Part shown: positions 1 through 7,304 of the stretch, piece after piece | Position numbering within the stretch: position 1 is the first letter of the stretch | Layout of the letters: every line of letters begins with the position of its first letter | Origin: Chloroflexota bacterium | GTDB lineage: Bacteria; Chloroflexota; Dehalococcoidia; JACQUA01 | Length of the DNA stretch: 42,458 nt | NCBI GenBank assembly: GCA_016210565.1 | Contig: JACQUA010000253.1 | Span: forward strand, 1 to 42,458 | Reading direction: 5' to 3' | The notes under the pieces: generated by a model | Seen by the model: only the letters and a program-made list of their open reading frames with translations | Databases searched by the model: none | What the model was told of the DNA's origin: nothing | Position numbers and translations under genes: made by a program

Positions 1-84
1 AATCCATGCCCCCGGGACTTGCCTTGCCAGAGCTAATAGCTTTTCTCGGGTTACCTCGGTGTGCTCTATATGCAAAGCCTTCAT
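1..84 (-). CDS. 5' end of an unidentified gene, cut by the window edge
   Basis: An open frame of 28 codons starts with ATG at 84 and runs off the window at position 1. It begins MKALHIEHTEVTREKLLALA and continues to PGAWI without a stop. A strong promoter ends 7 bases before the ATG, so the transcript would be essentially leaderless, and no Shine-Dalgarno sequence is present. The peptide is helical and charged; it vaguely recalls the N-terminus of helix-turn-helix transposases of the IS630 type, but too little is visible to call that. It lies 55 bases downstream of the Rid-family gene but has its own promoter. Confidence 0.5.
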   Translation of the reverse strand, partial: MKALHIEHTEVTREKLLALARQVPGAWI

Positions 85-91
85 GGGGCCG

Positions 92-120
92 ATTATACAC
101 CACTTCTGGTTAATGTACAA
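92..120 (-). promoter_or_regulatory. sigma-70-type promoter of the leaderless edge gene
   Basis: On the minus strand a TTGTAC -35 box (115-120) is separated by 17 bases from a perfect TATAAT -10 box (92-97). Transcription should start about 85-86, at or next to the ATG at 84. Confidence 0.65.
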
Positions 121-138
121 CTATTTACTGCGTTCGTA

Positions 139-534
139 TTAATCTACCACGGCCACGACGTCTATTTCAATCAGGAAATCGCTCCGCACCAGGCGGTCAA
201 CCACCACCCCGGTCGAGGCCGGAAAATCTTCTCCCAAAAACTCCCGCCGTACCGCGGCCGTCCCTTTGTAGCCGGCCAGGCCGTCAGGGACAATGTAGTC
301 CGTTATTTTGACAACGTCATCGAATGTTGCCCCGGCTTTTACCAGGATTTCCTGAACATTGCGGTATGCCTGCCTGGTTTGGGCCACTATGTCCCCCCGT
401 CCCACCACTTCACCGGTCTCGTAATCGATCCCGGTCTGCCCTGAGATGAACAGCAGGTTGCCTTTCCTCACCGCCGGGGAATAGGTGACTCCCCGGTAGT
501 GTTCCCAGGGCATCTCGATTACTTCTTTGCCCAT
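139..534 (-). CDS. RidA/YjgF/UK114 (Rid) family protein
   Basis: This 131-residue protein has the Rid-family chorismate-mutase-like fold pattern: a SGQTG strand near the start, DVVKITDYIV in the middle and a closing LIEIDVVAVV strand. RidA proteins are trimers that hydrolyse reactive enamines/imines formed by PLP enzymes. The catalytic Arg in the PARSxVEV motif of true RidA is replaced here (PASTGVVV), so it belongs to a non-archetypal Rid subfamily whose activity cannot be assumed. The ATG at 534 is preferred over the in-frame GTG at 543 because the GGAGAGG ribosome-binding site lies 8 bases before the ATG and touches the GTG. It follows rsmA by 45 bases and may be co-transcribed with it. 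Confidence 0.88.
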   Translation of the reverse strand: MGKEVIEMPWEHYRGVTYSPAVRKGNLLFISGQTGIDYETGEVVGRGDIVAQTRQAYRNVQEILVKAGATFDDVVKITDYIVPDGLAGYKGTAAVRREFLGEDFPASTGVVVDRLVRSDFLIEIDVVAVVD

Positions 535-552
535 TCGTTTCACCTCTCCGCG

Positions 553-598
553 AGTTCTTTGAGTTATTGGGTTATTGAGTTATCGGGTTATTGAGTTC
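553..598. repeat. degenerate word tract GGTTATTGAGTT
   Basis: This 46-bp AT-rich run repeats variants of the word 'gttattgagtta/gttatcgggtta' between rsmA and the Rid gene. It is one of many such tracts in the intergenic gaps of this window. Confidence 0.6.
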
Positions 599-1602
599 CT
601 CCCCTCCCCGGCCGCCGGCTGCCGACTTCCTGACTGCTCAGACTGCTTGACTGGTCTCTGCTTGACTGGTCCCTGCCTGACCGGTCTCTGCTTGACTGGT
701 CTCTGCCTGACTATTTCCTTAAACGCCTCGTACAGGCGACCCCATTCTTCGAGGCTCAGGGTCTGCGCCCGCCGGCGGGCATCTATCCCCGCTCCCTCAA
801 GGCGAGCCACGATTTGTTCCCGGTCCAGGTCAAAGCCCCTTTCCAGGGCATTGTGGACCTGTTTCCGCTTGTTCTTGAAGCCAGCGGAAACCAGTCTGAA
901 AAAACAGGCGATATCGTCGACGGCTATGGCAGGGTCTTCCCGGACCTCGATTCTGACTATGGCAGACTCGACCTTTGGCGGCGGATAAAAGCTTTCCGGG
1001 GGAATCACCCTGACGATCGAGGGCCTTCCGTAAAACTGGACGCTCACGCTGAGCAGGCTCATGTCACCCGGTCCGGCTGTGATGACTTCCGCCACCTCTT
1101 TCTGTACCATGATCACCATAAGTCGAGGCTTCAGACCGGCCTCCAGGAAATGCCGCAGGACCGGAGAGGTGATGTAGTAGGGAAGATTGGCCACCACCTT
1201 GTAGACCCCTCCCCCGCTGCGCAAACCGGAGCGGCTACACGCCACACCACGGGAGGCGCGTTCATCGGGCCCCACCAGCACCTCTGGCGGCATGGCCAGG
1301 ATATTGCCCTGGATGATCTCCACGTTGGCATGGCCAGCCAGCTTCTGCTTCAGCAAGCCCGCCATCCGCTCGTCGAGTTCAACCGCCACCACCCTCCCGC
1401 ACCTCCGGGCCAGCGCCTCCGTCAGGATTCCCAGGCCGGGCCCGATTTCTACAACCAGGTCGTCGGGCGCAAGCTCCGCGGCCTTCAGGATCTCGGCCAG
1501 CACTTCCTCGTCGACGAGGAAGTGCTGGCCCAAACCCTTCCGGGCCCTCACCCCCAGCCTCTTCAGTAAGTCGCGAGTCGAGAGTCCGGAGCCGGGAGTC
1601 AC
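580..1602 (-). CDS. rsmA: 16S rRNA (adenine1518/1519-N6)-dimethyltransferase RsmA/KsgA
   Basis: RsmA dimethylates two adjacent adenines in helix 45 of 16S rRNA during 30S maturation, using SAM. The family landmarks are all present: RKGLGQHFLVD at the N-terminus, SAM motif I (EIGPGLGILTEAL), the catalytic NLPYYITSP motif and FYPPPKVESAIVRI in the C-terminal half. Two oddities stand out. About 20 Gly/Ser/Arg-rich residues are inserted just before motif IV (VGPDERASRG onward). The C-terminus runs past the normal end into five RQRPVKQ-like repeats encoded by a 15-bp tandem repeat. The frame stays open to an ATG at 1707, but that stretch looks like intergenic word repeats; I place the start at the GTG at 1602, preceded by an AGGGG-type site. 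The exact start is uncertain. Confidence 0.88.
   Translation of the reverse strand: MTPGSGLSTRDLLKRLGVRARKGLGQHFLVDEEVLAEILKAAELAPDDLVVEIGPGLGILTEALARRCGRVVAVELDERMAGLLKQKLAGHANVEIIQGNILAMPPEVLVGPDERASRGVACSRSGLRSGGGVYKVVANLPYYITSPVLRHFLEAGLKPRLMVIMVQKEVAEVITAGPGDMSLLSVSVQFYGRPSIVRVIPPESFYPPPKVESAIVRIEVREDPAIAVDDIACFFRLVSAGFKNKRKQVHNALERGFDLDREQIVARLEGAGIDARRRAQTLSLEEWGRLYEAFKEIVRQRPVKQRPVRQGPVKQRPVKQSEQSGSRQPAAGEGRNSITR
641..712. repeat. 15-bp tandem repeat inside the rsmA 3' end
   Basis: About five imperfect copies of a 15-bp unit related to 'ttgactggtctctgc' lie head to tail. Read in the rsmA frame they encode the RQRPVKQ-type tail. The unit length is a multiple of three, so copy-number change would keep the frame. 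Confidence 0.75.
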
Positions 1603-1715
1603 CCCACCCCTGCCGACCTGAGGGCCACGATTGCGAACCGCCGGGGGGCGGGGAATCTTCGAATCCTGCAATCTTCTTATCTTCGAATCCCTCGGGTCCT
1701 GAGTCATCCCTGCCC

Positions 1716-1736
1716 CCGCAGGCTAAAGACCTGCGG
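1716..1736. repeat. short palindrome CCGCAGG/CCTGCGG
   Basis: This 7-bp perfect stem with an 8-base loop follows the carboxyltransferase gene on the minus strand. It could weakly terminate transcription, but it has no U-tract. A related degraded motif lies after the GntR-type regulator near 35670. Confidence 0.45.
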
Positions 1737-1772
1737 CTACCCCCGGGGGGGAATCTGCTAATCTTCGAATCC

Positions 1773-3323
1773 CTACAGCGGGATGTTGCCGTGCTTCCGG
1801 CCCGGGAACTCCTCCACTTTGTCCTTCAACAGGTCCAGGGCGCCTATCAGGTAGGGTCTCGTTTCCTGGGGCCTTATTATCACGTCAATGAGCTGGCGCG
1901 ACGCGGCATAGTACGGAGTATTGAAGGTGTTCTTGTACTCGTCTATTTTCTGCTTTCTCACGGCCTCCCTGGCTTCCTTGTCCGGGGCCTCGTCAAGCTC
2001 CTTCTTGTAAAGCAAGGGCACCGCTCCATCGGCGCCCATGATCGCCACCTCAGCCGTCGGCCAGGCAAACATGATATCGGCGCCCATGGACTTTGTCCCC
2101 ATCGCGACCTGCGCCCCTCCGTAGGCTTTGCGGATTACACACACTATCTTCGGCACCGTTGCTTCGCGGTAGCCGTAGAGCATCTTGGCCCCGTGCCTGA
2201 TGATGCCTTTGTGTTCTTCCTTGACCCCGGGGAGATACCCCGGCACATCCACGAAAGTGATGATAGGGATGTTGAAGCAATCGCAGGTGCGGTAGAACCG
2301 GCCCGCCTTGTCCGAGGCATCGCAGTCCAGGGAACCGGCATAGGACATGGGGTTGTTCGCCACGATGCCGACGGAGTAGCCGTTCAACCGGGCGAAACCG
2401 GTGATCATGCTCTTAGCGAAAGCAGGCTTGACCTCAAAGAAAGTGTCTTTATCCACTACCCTGGTGATGATCTGGTGCATGTCGTAGGCGCCCCTGGGAT
2501 TATCAGGGACGACTTCGATCAGACTATCATCCGTTCGCCCGGGGTCATCGCCGGTATCGATGCGCTTCGGCTTGTCGCGATAGCTGTCCGGCAGATAAGT
2601 CAATAGCTTCTTGATGAGGTTCAGGCACTCCTCGTCGGTTTTCGCCACGAAGTCACAGACCCCGGAAACCGTGGAGTGAGGCCTGGCGCCGCCGAGGTCC
2701 TGCATGCTGATTTCTTCGTTGGTCACCTGCTTCAAGACCGCCGGGCCGGTGATGAACATCTGGCTGGTACCGTCCACCATGAAGATGAAATCCGTCAGAG
2801 CCGGTGAATAAACGCCGCCGCCGGCGCAGTTCCCCATGATGGCTGAAATCTGGGGGACAACGCCGGAGAGAAGGATATTCTCGCTGAAGATGAAGCTGTA
2901 GGTCCCGGTGCCTTCCTGGATGCGTCCTCCCCCGGAGTCGACCAGCCCCACCACCGGAGCGCAGGCCCTGGCGGCCATTCTCATGATATTGCATATTTTC
3001 TCGGCGTGATTGGTCCCCACCGTCCCACCCAGGACCGTGAAGTCCTGAGCATAAACATATACTGTCCGCCCGTTTACCTTGCCATAGCCGGTGACTACCC
3101 CATCGCCATACGGTCTCCTTTTCTCCATGCCGAAATCGTGGCAGCCATGCTGGGCAAACATATCCATCTCGACAAAGGTCCCCTTGTCGAAAAAGAGGGC
3201 GACCCGCTCCCGGGCCGTCAGCCGGCCTTCAGCATGCTGTTTGTCAATGGCTTTTTGTCCCTCGCCGAGTCTGGCCTTTTCCTCTTGTTCTTTCAGCTTT
3301 TGCAGCAGGTCTTGCATTGGCAC
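1773..3323 (-). CDS. acyl-CoA (propionyl/methylmalonyl-CoA type) carboxyltransferase subunit
   Basis: This 516-residue protein is a full-length biotin-dependent carboxyltransferase of the PccB/MmdA family, which moves a carboxyl group between carboxybiotin and an acyl-CoA such as propionyl-CoA/methylmalonyl-CoA. It has two crotonase-type lobes. The N-lobe carries GGGRIQEG at about 131-138 and GNCAGGGVYSPA at about 164-175. The C-lobe carries FVDVPGYLPG and AYGGAQVAMG, the usual oxyanion-hole glycines. The GTG start at 3323 is chosen because AAGGAG lies 8 bases upstream; the next ATG is too far from it. No biotin carboxylase, biotin carrier or decarboxylase beta subunit lies nearby, so its partners must be elsewhere and the precise substrate is open. 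A terminator separates it from the upstream amidohydrolase gene. Confidence 0.92.
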   Translation of the reverse strand: MPMQDLLQKLKEQEEKARLGEGQKAIDKQHAEGRLTARERVALFFDKGTFVEMDMFAQHGCHDFGMEKRRPYGDGVVTGYGKVNGRTVYVYAQDFTVLGGTVGTNHAEKICNIMRMAARACAPVVGLVDSGGGRIQEGTGTYSFIFSENILLSGVVPQISAIMGNCAGGGVYSPALTDFIFMVDGTSQMFITGPAVLKQVTNEEISMQDLGGARPHSTVSGVCDFVAKTDEECLNLIKKLLTYLPDSYRDKPKRIDTGDDPGRTDDSLIEVVPDNPRGAYDMHQIITRVVDKDTFFEVKPAFAKSMITGFARLNGYSVGIVANNPMSYAGSLDCDASDKAGRFYRTCDCFNIPIITFVDVPGYLPGVKEEHKGIIRHGAKMLYGYREATVPKIVCVIRKAYGGAQVAMGTKSMGADIMFAWPTAEVAIMGADGAVPLLYKKELDEAPDKEAREAVRKQKIDEYKNTFNTPYYAASRQLIDVIIRPQETRPYLIGALDLLKDKVEEFPGRKHGNIPL

Positions 3324-3441
3324 AGTGGTTTCTCCTTTGTATTACCCAACAACCGTAGCACGGGCTACCCCGTGTCCGGCAGACCAGCCCACGGGCATTC
3401 TGCCCGTGGTATCGACGTGGTCTCCTTTACCCGTTTCTACC

Positions 3442-3475
3442 AAAAAGGCTTTGGCATGACCTGCCAAAGCCTTTT
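3442..3475 (-). terminator. bidirectional rho-independent terminator
   Basis: A 10-bp perfect stem (GGCTTTGGCA / TGCCAAAGCC) with a 5-base loop has T-runs on both strands. On the minus strand it ends the amidohydrolase transcript before the carboxyltransferase gene. Confidence 0.75.
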
Positions 3476-3494
3476 CAGTCGCCGCCCAGTTCTA

Positions 3495-3558
3495 CTCCCC
3501 CTTTTTTAAGGGGGAGAAAGGGGGACAACCCCCCTCTATCCCCCTTTGCGAAAGGGGG
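3495..3558. repeat. two CCCCCTTT...AAGGGGG palindromes
   Basis: Palindromes at 3495-3516 and 3540-3558 share the CCCCCTTT/AAAGGGGG core. The same motif recurs at 5585-5681, so it is a dispersed repeat family. Confidence 0.7.
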
Positions 3559-3576
3559 AGGGGATGTCCGACGGGA

Positions 3577-4677
3577 TCAGGCTCTTTCCCACTCCTTCAG
3601 GCTCACCCCAACTCTTTCCAGGTCCTCTCCCAGAATCCGGATGGTGTTCTTCCAGAACATCTTCTCCAGTACCCCCTCGCGGTAGTCCTGGAGATAATGC
3701 TGATAAAGAATGCCATCCAGCGGAAACAGATTGTACTCCGAACCGAACATGTACTTGTCCTGCTGGCGCCGGTTCAACTCGTACCAGGTGCGGGGGACAT
3801 TGACCGGCAGGTACTCCGGCCACATTCCCGACAGCTCCCGGTAAACGTTCCCTTTATGGCGGCAGATGAGGACGGCGTCTTCCTCGCGGCCCTCGGCGTG
3901 GTGCAGCATCACTATCTTGAGATTCGGAAAATCGGCGGCCACGTCATCGAGACAGGGGATTAGCTCCATAGTATATTTTAACTTGATGCCCAGTCCCCCG
4001 GGAGCGCCCCCGCCCAGTCCGGTGTAGCCGCAATGGAACTGCACCGGGGCGCGCATTTCCTGCAACAGGTCCCACAGGGGATAGAACTGCGGGTCGTTGA
4101 TCATGAAAGCCTGTCCCGTCTGCTGGAACTTCAAACCGATGAGCTTCAGTTTCTTGATAGCCCTCTCGGCTTCTTCCAGCGTCTTCTTGCCCTGCCAGGG
4201 GTCAACGGAACCCCAGGCCGCAATAACCACATCGGGGAAGCGGTCTCTCAAGCTGGCCATATCATCGTTATAGTTGGAGCGGTAGGACGGGTCGGGACCA
4301 TAGGGGGGACGGATACCCATCGTGGTATCGGCTTCCCAACCAACCGGCGTGGCGGCGACGCCGAGTTCGCGGTATGCGCTCACCCATTCTTCGTCCGTGG
4401 GTGATTCCGCAGTCACAGTCTCGGGAGTAACCCCCTTTTTTCCGTATAGATAACCCTCCAGGTGGGTCCGGAACTGGCCCAGGCTCCTCCAGCCTACCTT
4501 GGTATAAGGATGGCAGTGGACGTCAATGGGGCGCGGCAGACCTTTCCGCTTCTCCTTGATCAGCGCCTTCAATTCTTCGTTAACCTTGTGGAACGGCTTC
4601 CCCCGCATCTCTTTGTCCAATCTCAGTTTGGTCTTTTCCTCCAGCTCGAGTGAGCCGAAGCGTTTCTTCTGGGTCAT
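3577..4677 (-). CDS. amidohydrolase-2 family metal-dependent hydrolase/decarboxylase
   Basis: This 366-residue protein matches the amidohydrolase-2 (TIM-barrel) family, which includes ACMS decarboxylase, gamma-resorcylate decarboxylase and related ring-fission enzymes. Visible landmarks are an N-terminal metal-binding HxH in PIDVHCHPYTK, a strand-5 His in VQFHCGYTG, the HHAEG motif and MFGSEYNLFP near the end. The last motif normally reads FGSDxP; here the catalytic/metal-binding Asp position is Glu. AAAGGAG lies 6 bases before the ATG. It follows the SDR gene by 44 bases and is probably in the same operon, which fits a role in breakdown of an aromatic or alicyclic acid. The substrate cannot be read from sequence. 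Confidence 0.82.
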   Translation of the reverse strand: MTQKKRFGSLELEEKTKLRLDKEMRGKPFHKVNEELKALIKEKRKGLPRPIDVHCHPYTKVGWRSLGQFRTHLEGYLYGKKGVTPETVTAESPTDEEWVSAYRELGVAATPVGWEADTTMGIRPPYGPDPSYRSNYNDDMASLRDRFPDVVIAAWGSVDPWQGKKTLEEAERAIKKLKLIGLKFQQTGQAFMINDPQFYPLWDLLQEMRAPVQFHCGYTGLGGGAPGGLGIKLKYTMELIPCLDDVAADFPNLKIVMLHHAEGREEDAVLICRHKGNVYRELSGMWPEYLPVNVPRTWYELNRRQQDKYMFGSEYNLFPLDGILYQHYLQDYREGVLEKMFWKNTIRILGEDLERVGVSLKEWERA

Positions 4678-4721
4678 TTGTGCTCCTTTGACTTGAACGA
4701 CTAATGATGCGGATACCGCGT

Positions 4722-5513
4722 TTACAACATGGAGAAGCCGCCGTTGACGCTGAGCGTCTGGCCGGTGATATAACTTCCGGCATCGGAGGCCAGGAAAATG
4801 CAGGCGTTGGCGACATCCAGAGGCGTGGTGAACCGGCCCAGGGGATACAGCTTCGCCCAGGCGGCCTGTCTCTCAGGAGTCATGAAACCGATGTTCTCCT
4901 TCCACATGCTCTGCTCCCCAATCTCCTCGGGTTTTTGCGGGACAGCTACGGCGGGACAGACAGTATTGATTCTGACCTGGTAACGCCCGTATTCTTTGGC
5001 CAGGGCTTTGCTCAACGCTATGACGCCCCCCTTGGCCCCGGAATAGACCGCCTCTCTGGGCTCGCCCACCCGCCCGGCATCGGACGCGATATTAACAATG
5101 GCCCCCGCCTTTTTCTCAACCATGTGCGGCAACACCGCCTTAATGCAGTGGATCACACTCCACAGGTTCAGAGCAATCTCCCTATCCCACTCATTCTCGG
5201 GCTTCTCGAGGAAAAACAGGTCCCGGGTCCACCCTACGTTGTTGATCAGGATATCCACCCTTCCGGTCTTCTCAATGGCCTGCTTGACCATGGCCTGGAC
5301 CGAGTCCCTCTTGGTAACATCAGTCTGGACGAATATGGCGTTGGCCCCGGTTTCCTTGTTGAAGAAATCGGCAGCGGCCTGGCCCTGCTTGGCATCAATG
5401 TCGGCCACGATCACACTGCATTTCTCTTTGCAAAAACCCAGGGCGATGCCGCGACCTATGTTCGAGCCGGCCCCCGTGACGATAACCGTTTTGCCTGCTA
5501 GACCGAGTTCCAT
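4722..5513 (-). CDS. short-chain dehydrogenase/reductase, BadH-like
   Basis: This classical 263-residue SDR has the nucleotide-binding TGAGSNIGRG loop near residue 14, an NNVG motif, and the Ser...Tyr-x3-Lys catalytic set in IASDAGRVGEPREAVYSGAK. A C-terminal NGGF segment closes the Rossmann fold. The sequence resembles 2-hydroxycyclohexanecarboxyl-CoA dehydrogenase (BadH) and 3-oxoacyl reductases, so an NAD(P)-dependent oxidation of a hydroxyacyl-CoA is a fair guess. AAGGAG precedes the ATG by 7 bases. It is first in a probable two-gene operon with the amidohydrolase. Confidence 0.88.
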   Translation of the reverse strand: MELGLAGKTVIVTGAGSNIGRGIALGFCKEKCSVIVADIDAKQGQAAADFFNKETGANAIFVQTDVTKRDSVQAMVKQAIEKTGRVDILINNVGWTRDLFFLEKPENEWDREIALNLWSVIHCIKAVLPHMVEKKAGAIVNIASDAGRVGEPREAVYSGAKGGVIALSKALAKEYGRYQVRINTVCPAVAVPQKPEEIGEQSMWKENIGFMTPERQAAWAKLYPLGRFTTPLDVANACIFLASDAGSYITGQTLSVNGGFSML

Positions 5514-5584
5514 TTTTTCGCTCCTTAACTAATAGATTAGAAAAGTGGAAACAACGAACGATTATTGGCGTAGCCGGACTCCAA

Positions 5585-5681
5585 CCCCCTTTTTCCGAAG
5601 GGACTTGTGGACTCCTGTCCCCCTTTTAGCGAGGACTTTCCAGACTCATTTCCCCCTTTCGCGAAGGGGGATATAAGGGGG
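5585..5681. repeat. cluster of CCCCCTTT...AAGGGGG palindromes
   Basis: Three degenerate copies of the palindrome also seen at 3495-3558 occur here; the best is a perfect 19-bp copy at 5652-5670. They fill the gap between the SDR gene and the SRP RNA. Confidence 0.7.
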
Positions 5682-5703
5682 ATTGTCAATGAACCCATAA
5701 GAA

Positions 5704-5973
5704 TGGCCGTGCACCTGCTTTCGACCCCCTACCGGTGGCTTATCCGGGCCAGAAAGCTCGGGCCAAGCGACCCTGCGGCACCCAGAAGTTTCTATTTACC
5801 GCTGCTTCCTTCCGGACCTGACGGGGTTCATAGGCCTCTGCCGCGCAGGACTTAGCCTTCAACGCTCCTGCTCCCGGGCAGTCCCACCAATAAGAAAGCC
5901 TCTAGCAGGAATTCGACCCCGCTATAGCGGATTGCGGGTTCAGGGCACCGCTAGTTCCCCGTTTAGCACGACC
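5704..5973 (-). ncRNA. ffs: signal recognition particle RNA, large bacterial type
   Basis: About 270 nt on the minus strand match the large Bacillus-type SRP RNA (scRNA). The helix-8 Ffh-binding signature GTCAGGTCCGGAAGGAAGCA is intact, flanked by CCTGCGC / GCCGCAGG as in the homologues. The 5' Alu-domain half carries GTGCTAAACGGGG and GCGGTGCCCTG, and the 3' end pairs with the 5' end through GTGCACGG. The RNA scaffolds Ffh and slows translation of membrane-targeted chains. The ends are set by the terminal pairing and by the promoter. Confidence 0.93.
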
Positions 5974-5979
5974 TTGAAA

Positions 5980-6008
5980 ATCATATCATGGGCCATAATT
6001 CGTGTCAA
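5980..6008 (-). promoter_or_regulatory. consensus promoter of the SRP RNA
   Basis: A perfect TTGACA (6003-6008), a 17-base spacer and TATGAT (5980-5985) predict a start near 5973, which agrees with the SRP RNA 5' end. Confidence 0.88.
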
Positions 6009-6021
6009 GGCAGATAGGGGG

Positions 6022-6187
6022 AACAGCTAACAGCTATCAGCAGTCAGCTAATAGCAAACAGCTATTAGCAGCCAGCTATCAGCACACAGCTAGGAGCAAC
6101 CAGCCGCGAACCCTTCAAACCTTCCAACGTTCCAACGTTCAAACCTTCTAACCTTCTAACCTTCTCAACCTTGCGAACTTCTTAAAC
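6022..6187. repeat. two adjacent degenerate word tracts
   Basis: The first (6022-6104) repeats variants of 'cagctatcagca'. The second (6107-6187) repeats variants of 'cttccaacgtt' and 'ccttctaa'. No gene is seen between 5974 and 6296 apart from the SRP promoter. Confidence 0.65.
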
Positions 6188-6296
6188 CGTCCCTGCCACC
6201 CCGTTTTTTGCTATAATGCGTGCCGGACTCAAACCACTGCCCAACCCTTCCCAGCCTGGCTCCCAGCCCCGCTGGTCGCAGAAACGGGGGAACTAC

Positions 6297-6674
6297 ATGG
6301 AACCGGACGAGACAGAAAGGCGTTTTCTGGAAAACAGGTTGGCCCAAATAGAAAAGGAACTGGAGTCGCGGAAGTTCCAGCTCGCGCTGGACTACCCGGC
6401 GGAAAAACCCCTTCCCGACGGGGCCGGGTCCGAGATATTCCGGTACGAAGTTGAAAAGGAACTGGTCAGACATTTGCTGGCCGGAGGAAGCACGTTGCCC
6501 CTCGAGGAAAGACTGATAAAACTCATCGAGTCGAAAGCCAGGGACCAGGTGGAACTGGTGGAAGAAAAGGTGGCGCGCCGCGCTTATCCCGACCAGTTCT
6601 GGTCGGACGAGTTCTATATAGAGATACTGCGGGACCTGCTCGAGGACTGGGCGGACTTCAGGGTGATGGAATGA
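6297..6674 (+). CDS. hypothetical helical protein, 125 aa
   Basis: I do not recognise this protein. It is highly charged and predicted mostly helical, opening with an alpha-hairpin-like stretch (RRFLENRLAQIEKELESRKF) and ending in an acidic segment. It has no signal peptide or membrane segment. The ATG at 6297 has GGGGGA 5 bases upstream; the frame is open further upstream but without a better start. It is a single gene between the SRP RNA and the tRNA-Thr integration site. Codon use looks like its neighbours, so it is probably a real host gene. Confidence 0.7.
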   Translation: MEPDETERRFLENRLAQIEKELESRKFQLALDYPAEKPLPDGAGSEIFRYEVEKELVRHLLAGGSTLPLEERLIKLIESKARDQVELVEEKVARRAYPDQFWSDEFYIEILRDLLEDWADFRVME

Positions 6675-6717
6675 CCACCATGCCCTCTTCCCGATTCACA
6701 CCGGGGCAACAAGTGCC

Positions 6718-6769
6718 AGCATGAAAACGACCGCGCAGGCCGCGCGGCCTGCGCGGTCGTTTTCATGCT
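6718..6769. repeat. perfect 52-bp palindrome
   Basis: Two 26-base arms (AGCATGAAAACGACCGCG... and its complement) meet with no spacer. It starts 43 bases after the hypothetical gene and ends 12 bases before the integrase relic. A degenerate relative (ATGAAAATAACC...GCGCAGGC...GGTTATTTTC) lies at 26582-26632. Confidence 0.9.
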
Positions 6770-6781
6770 CCGTGGTAGACT

Positions 6782-6949
6782 GTAGCCTTTACAATACAAC
6801 CCCGCAGCCATATAATTGAGGGCATCCAGTCCGGACGCTGTGGCGCCGTTAGACCGGGTGCTACCGGCGGGCGTGTCTCGAAAGAAATAGCGGCAAAATA
6901 ACCGCAAGACCAGACATAGCGTCAGTCCCCGACTGAAAAACAAATACGA
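6782..6949 (+). pseudogene. decayed 3' end of a second tyrosine integrase
   Basis: This stretch aligns with the last ~165 bases of the intact integrase gene (17077-17242). It shares the VAFT and SHIIEG...QS codons around the catalytic-Tyr region, GACGCT.TGGCGC, AGACATA.CGTCAG and the final bases before the tRNA sequence. The Tyr codon itself is lost and the frame breaks. It is followed directly by the tRNA-Thr 5' half. It is best read as the scar of an earlier, related element at the same tRNA. Confidence 0.8.
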
Positions 6950-6988
6950 ATGCCAGCGTAGCTCAGGGGTAGAGCAGCGGTTTCGTAA
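6950..6988 (+). other. attL: 5' half of tRNA-Thr left by integration
   Basis: These 39 bases are identical to 17243-17281 at the right end. They cover the acceptor, D-arm and anticodon loop of tRNA-Thr (through TTCGTAA). Homology stops sharply after that, marking the left boundary of the element. Confidence 0.9.
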
Positions 6989-7016
6989 TTCTAGGCCAGG
7001 TGTGCCGGATGGTGTC

Positions 7017-7073
7017 GCCAGATACAACACAGTGTGTTCATGTTAAGCGGCAAGACCCCGTTTTGTATCTGGC
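7017..7073. repeat. inverted repeat near attL
   Basis: GCCAGATACAA (7017-7027) and TTGTATCTGGC (7063-7073) form an 11-bp perfect stem around a 35-base loop that holds a small AACACAGTGTGTT palindrome. It may be part of the recombination site or end the leftward transcripts. Confidence 0.6.
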
Positions 7074-7106
7074 GTGTTTTCTAGTGACATCCCATTCTTT
7101 TCAGTT

Positions 7107-7124
7107 TAACACCAAAATAACACC
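7107..7124. repeat. 18-bp repeat shared by both element ends (candidate integrase arm site)
   Basis: TAACACC-AAAA-TAACACC lies 118 bp inside the left end. The identical 18 bases occur at 17181-17198, inside the integrase gene near the right end. The internal 11-bp periodicity resembles paired arm-type sites of tyrosine recombinases. That role is inference. Confidence 0.6.
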
Positions 7125-7136
7125 GCTTTCCCCCGT

Positions 7137-7304
7137 TCAAACACACAGGGGCTGAAAATCAAGAACGGCCCTGGCACCGACCCAGGACCATCCCCGGGTT
7201 CCTGGAACTTCTCCATCAACTTCATCGTCTTCCCCCTCGTCATCCACCGCCGCATGGAGGGGATCAAACTCTACCTGCCACAGGGGGATGATCTGCCTCA
7301 CCAT
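7137..7304 (-). CDS. small acidic protein, 55 aa
   Basis: This is a short frame whose ATG at 7304 overlaps the stop of the upstream zinc-finger gene, with GGAG 5 bases before it inside that gene. That arrangement suggests translational coupling. The product has a strongly acidic centre (DDEGEDDEVDGE) and no recognisable domain. It is the last gene on the leftward strand of the element. It may be real because of the coupling, but no homologue comes to mind. Confidence 0.45.
   Translation of the reverse strand: MVRQIIPLWQVEFDPLHAAVDDEGEDDEVDGEVPGTRGWSWVGARAVLDFQPLCV

Noticed and set aside
641..712. Possible CRISPR array
   Set aside because: Units of 15 bp follow one another without unique spacers. 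No cas genes are present.
814..1569. Long plus-strand open frame opposite rsmA
   Set aside because: It is the antisense shadow of a clear rsmA gene in GC-rich DNA and has no ribosome-binding site or recognisable domain.
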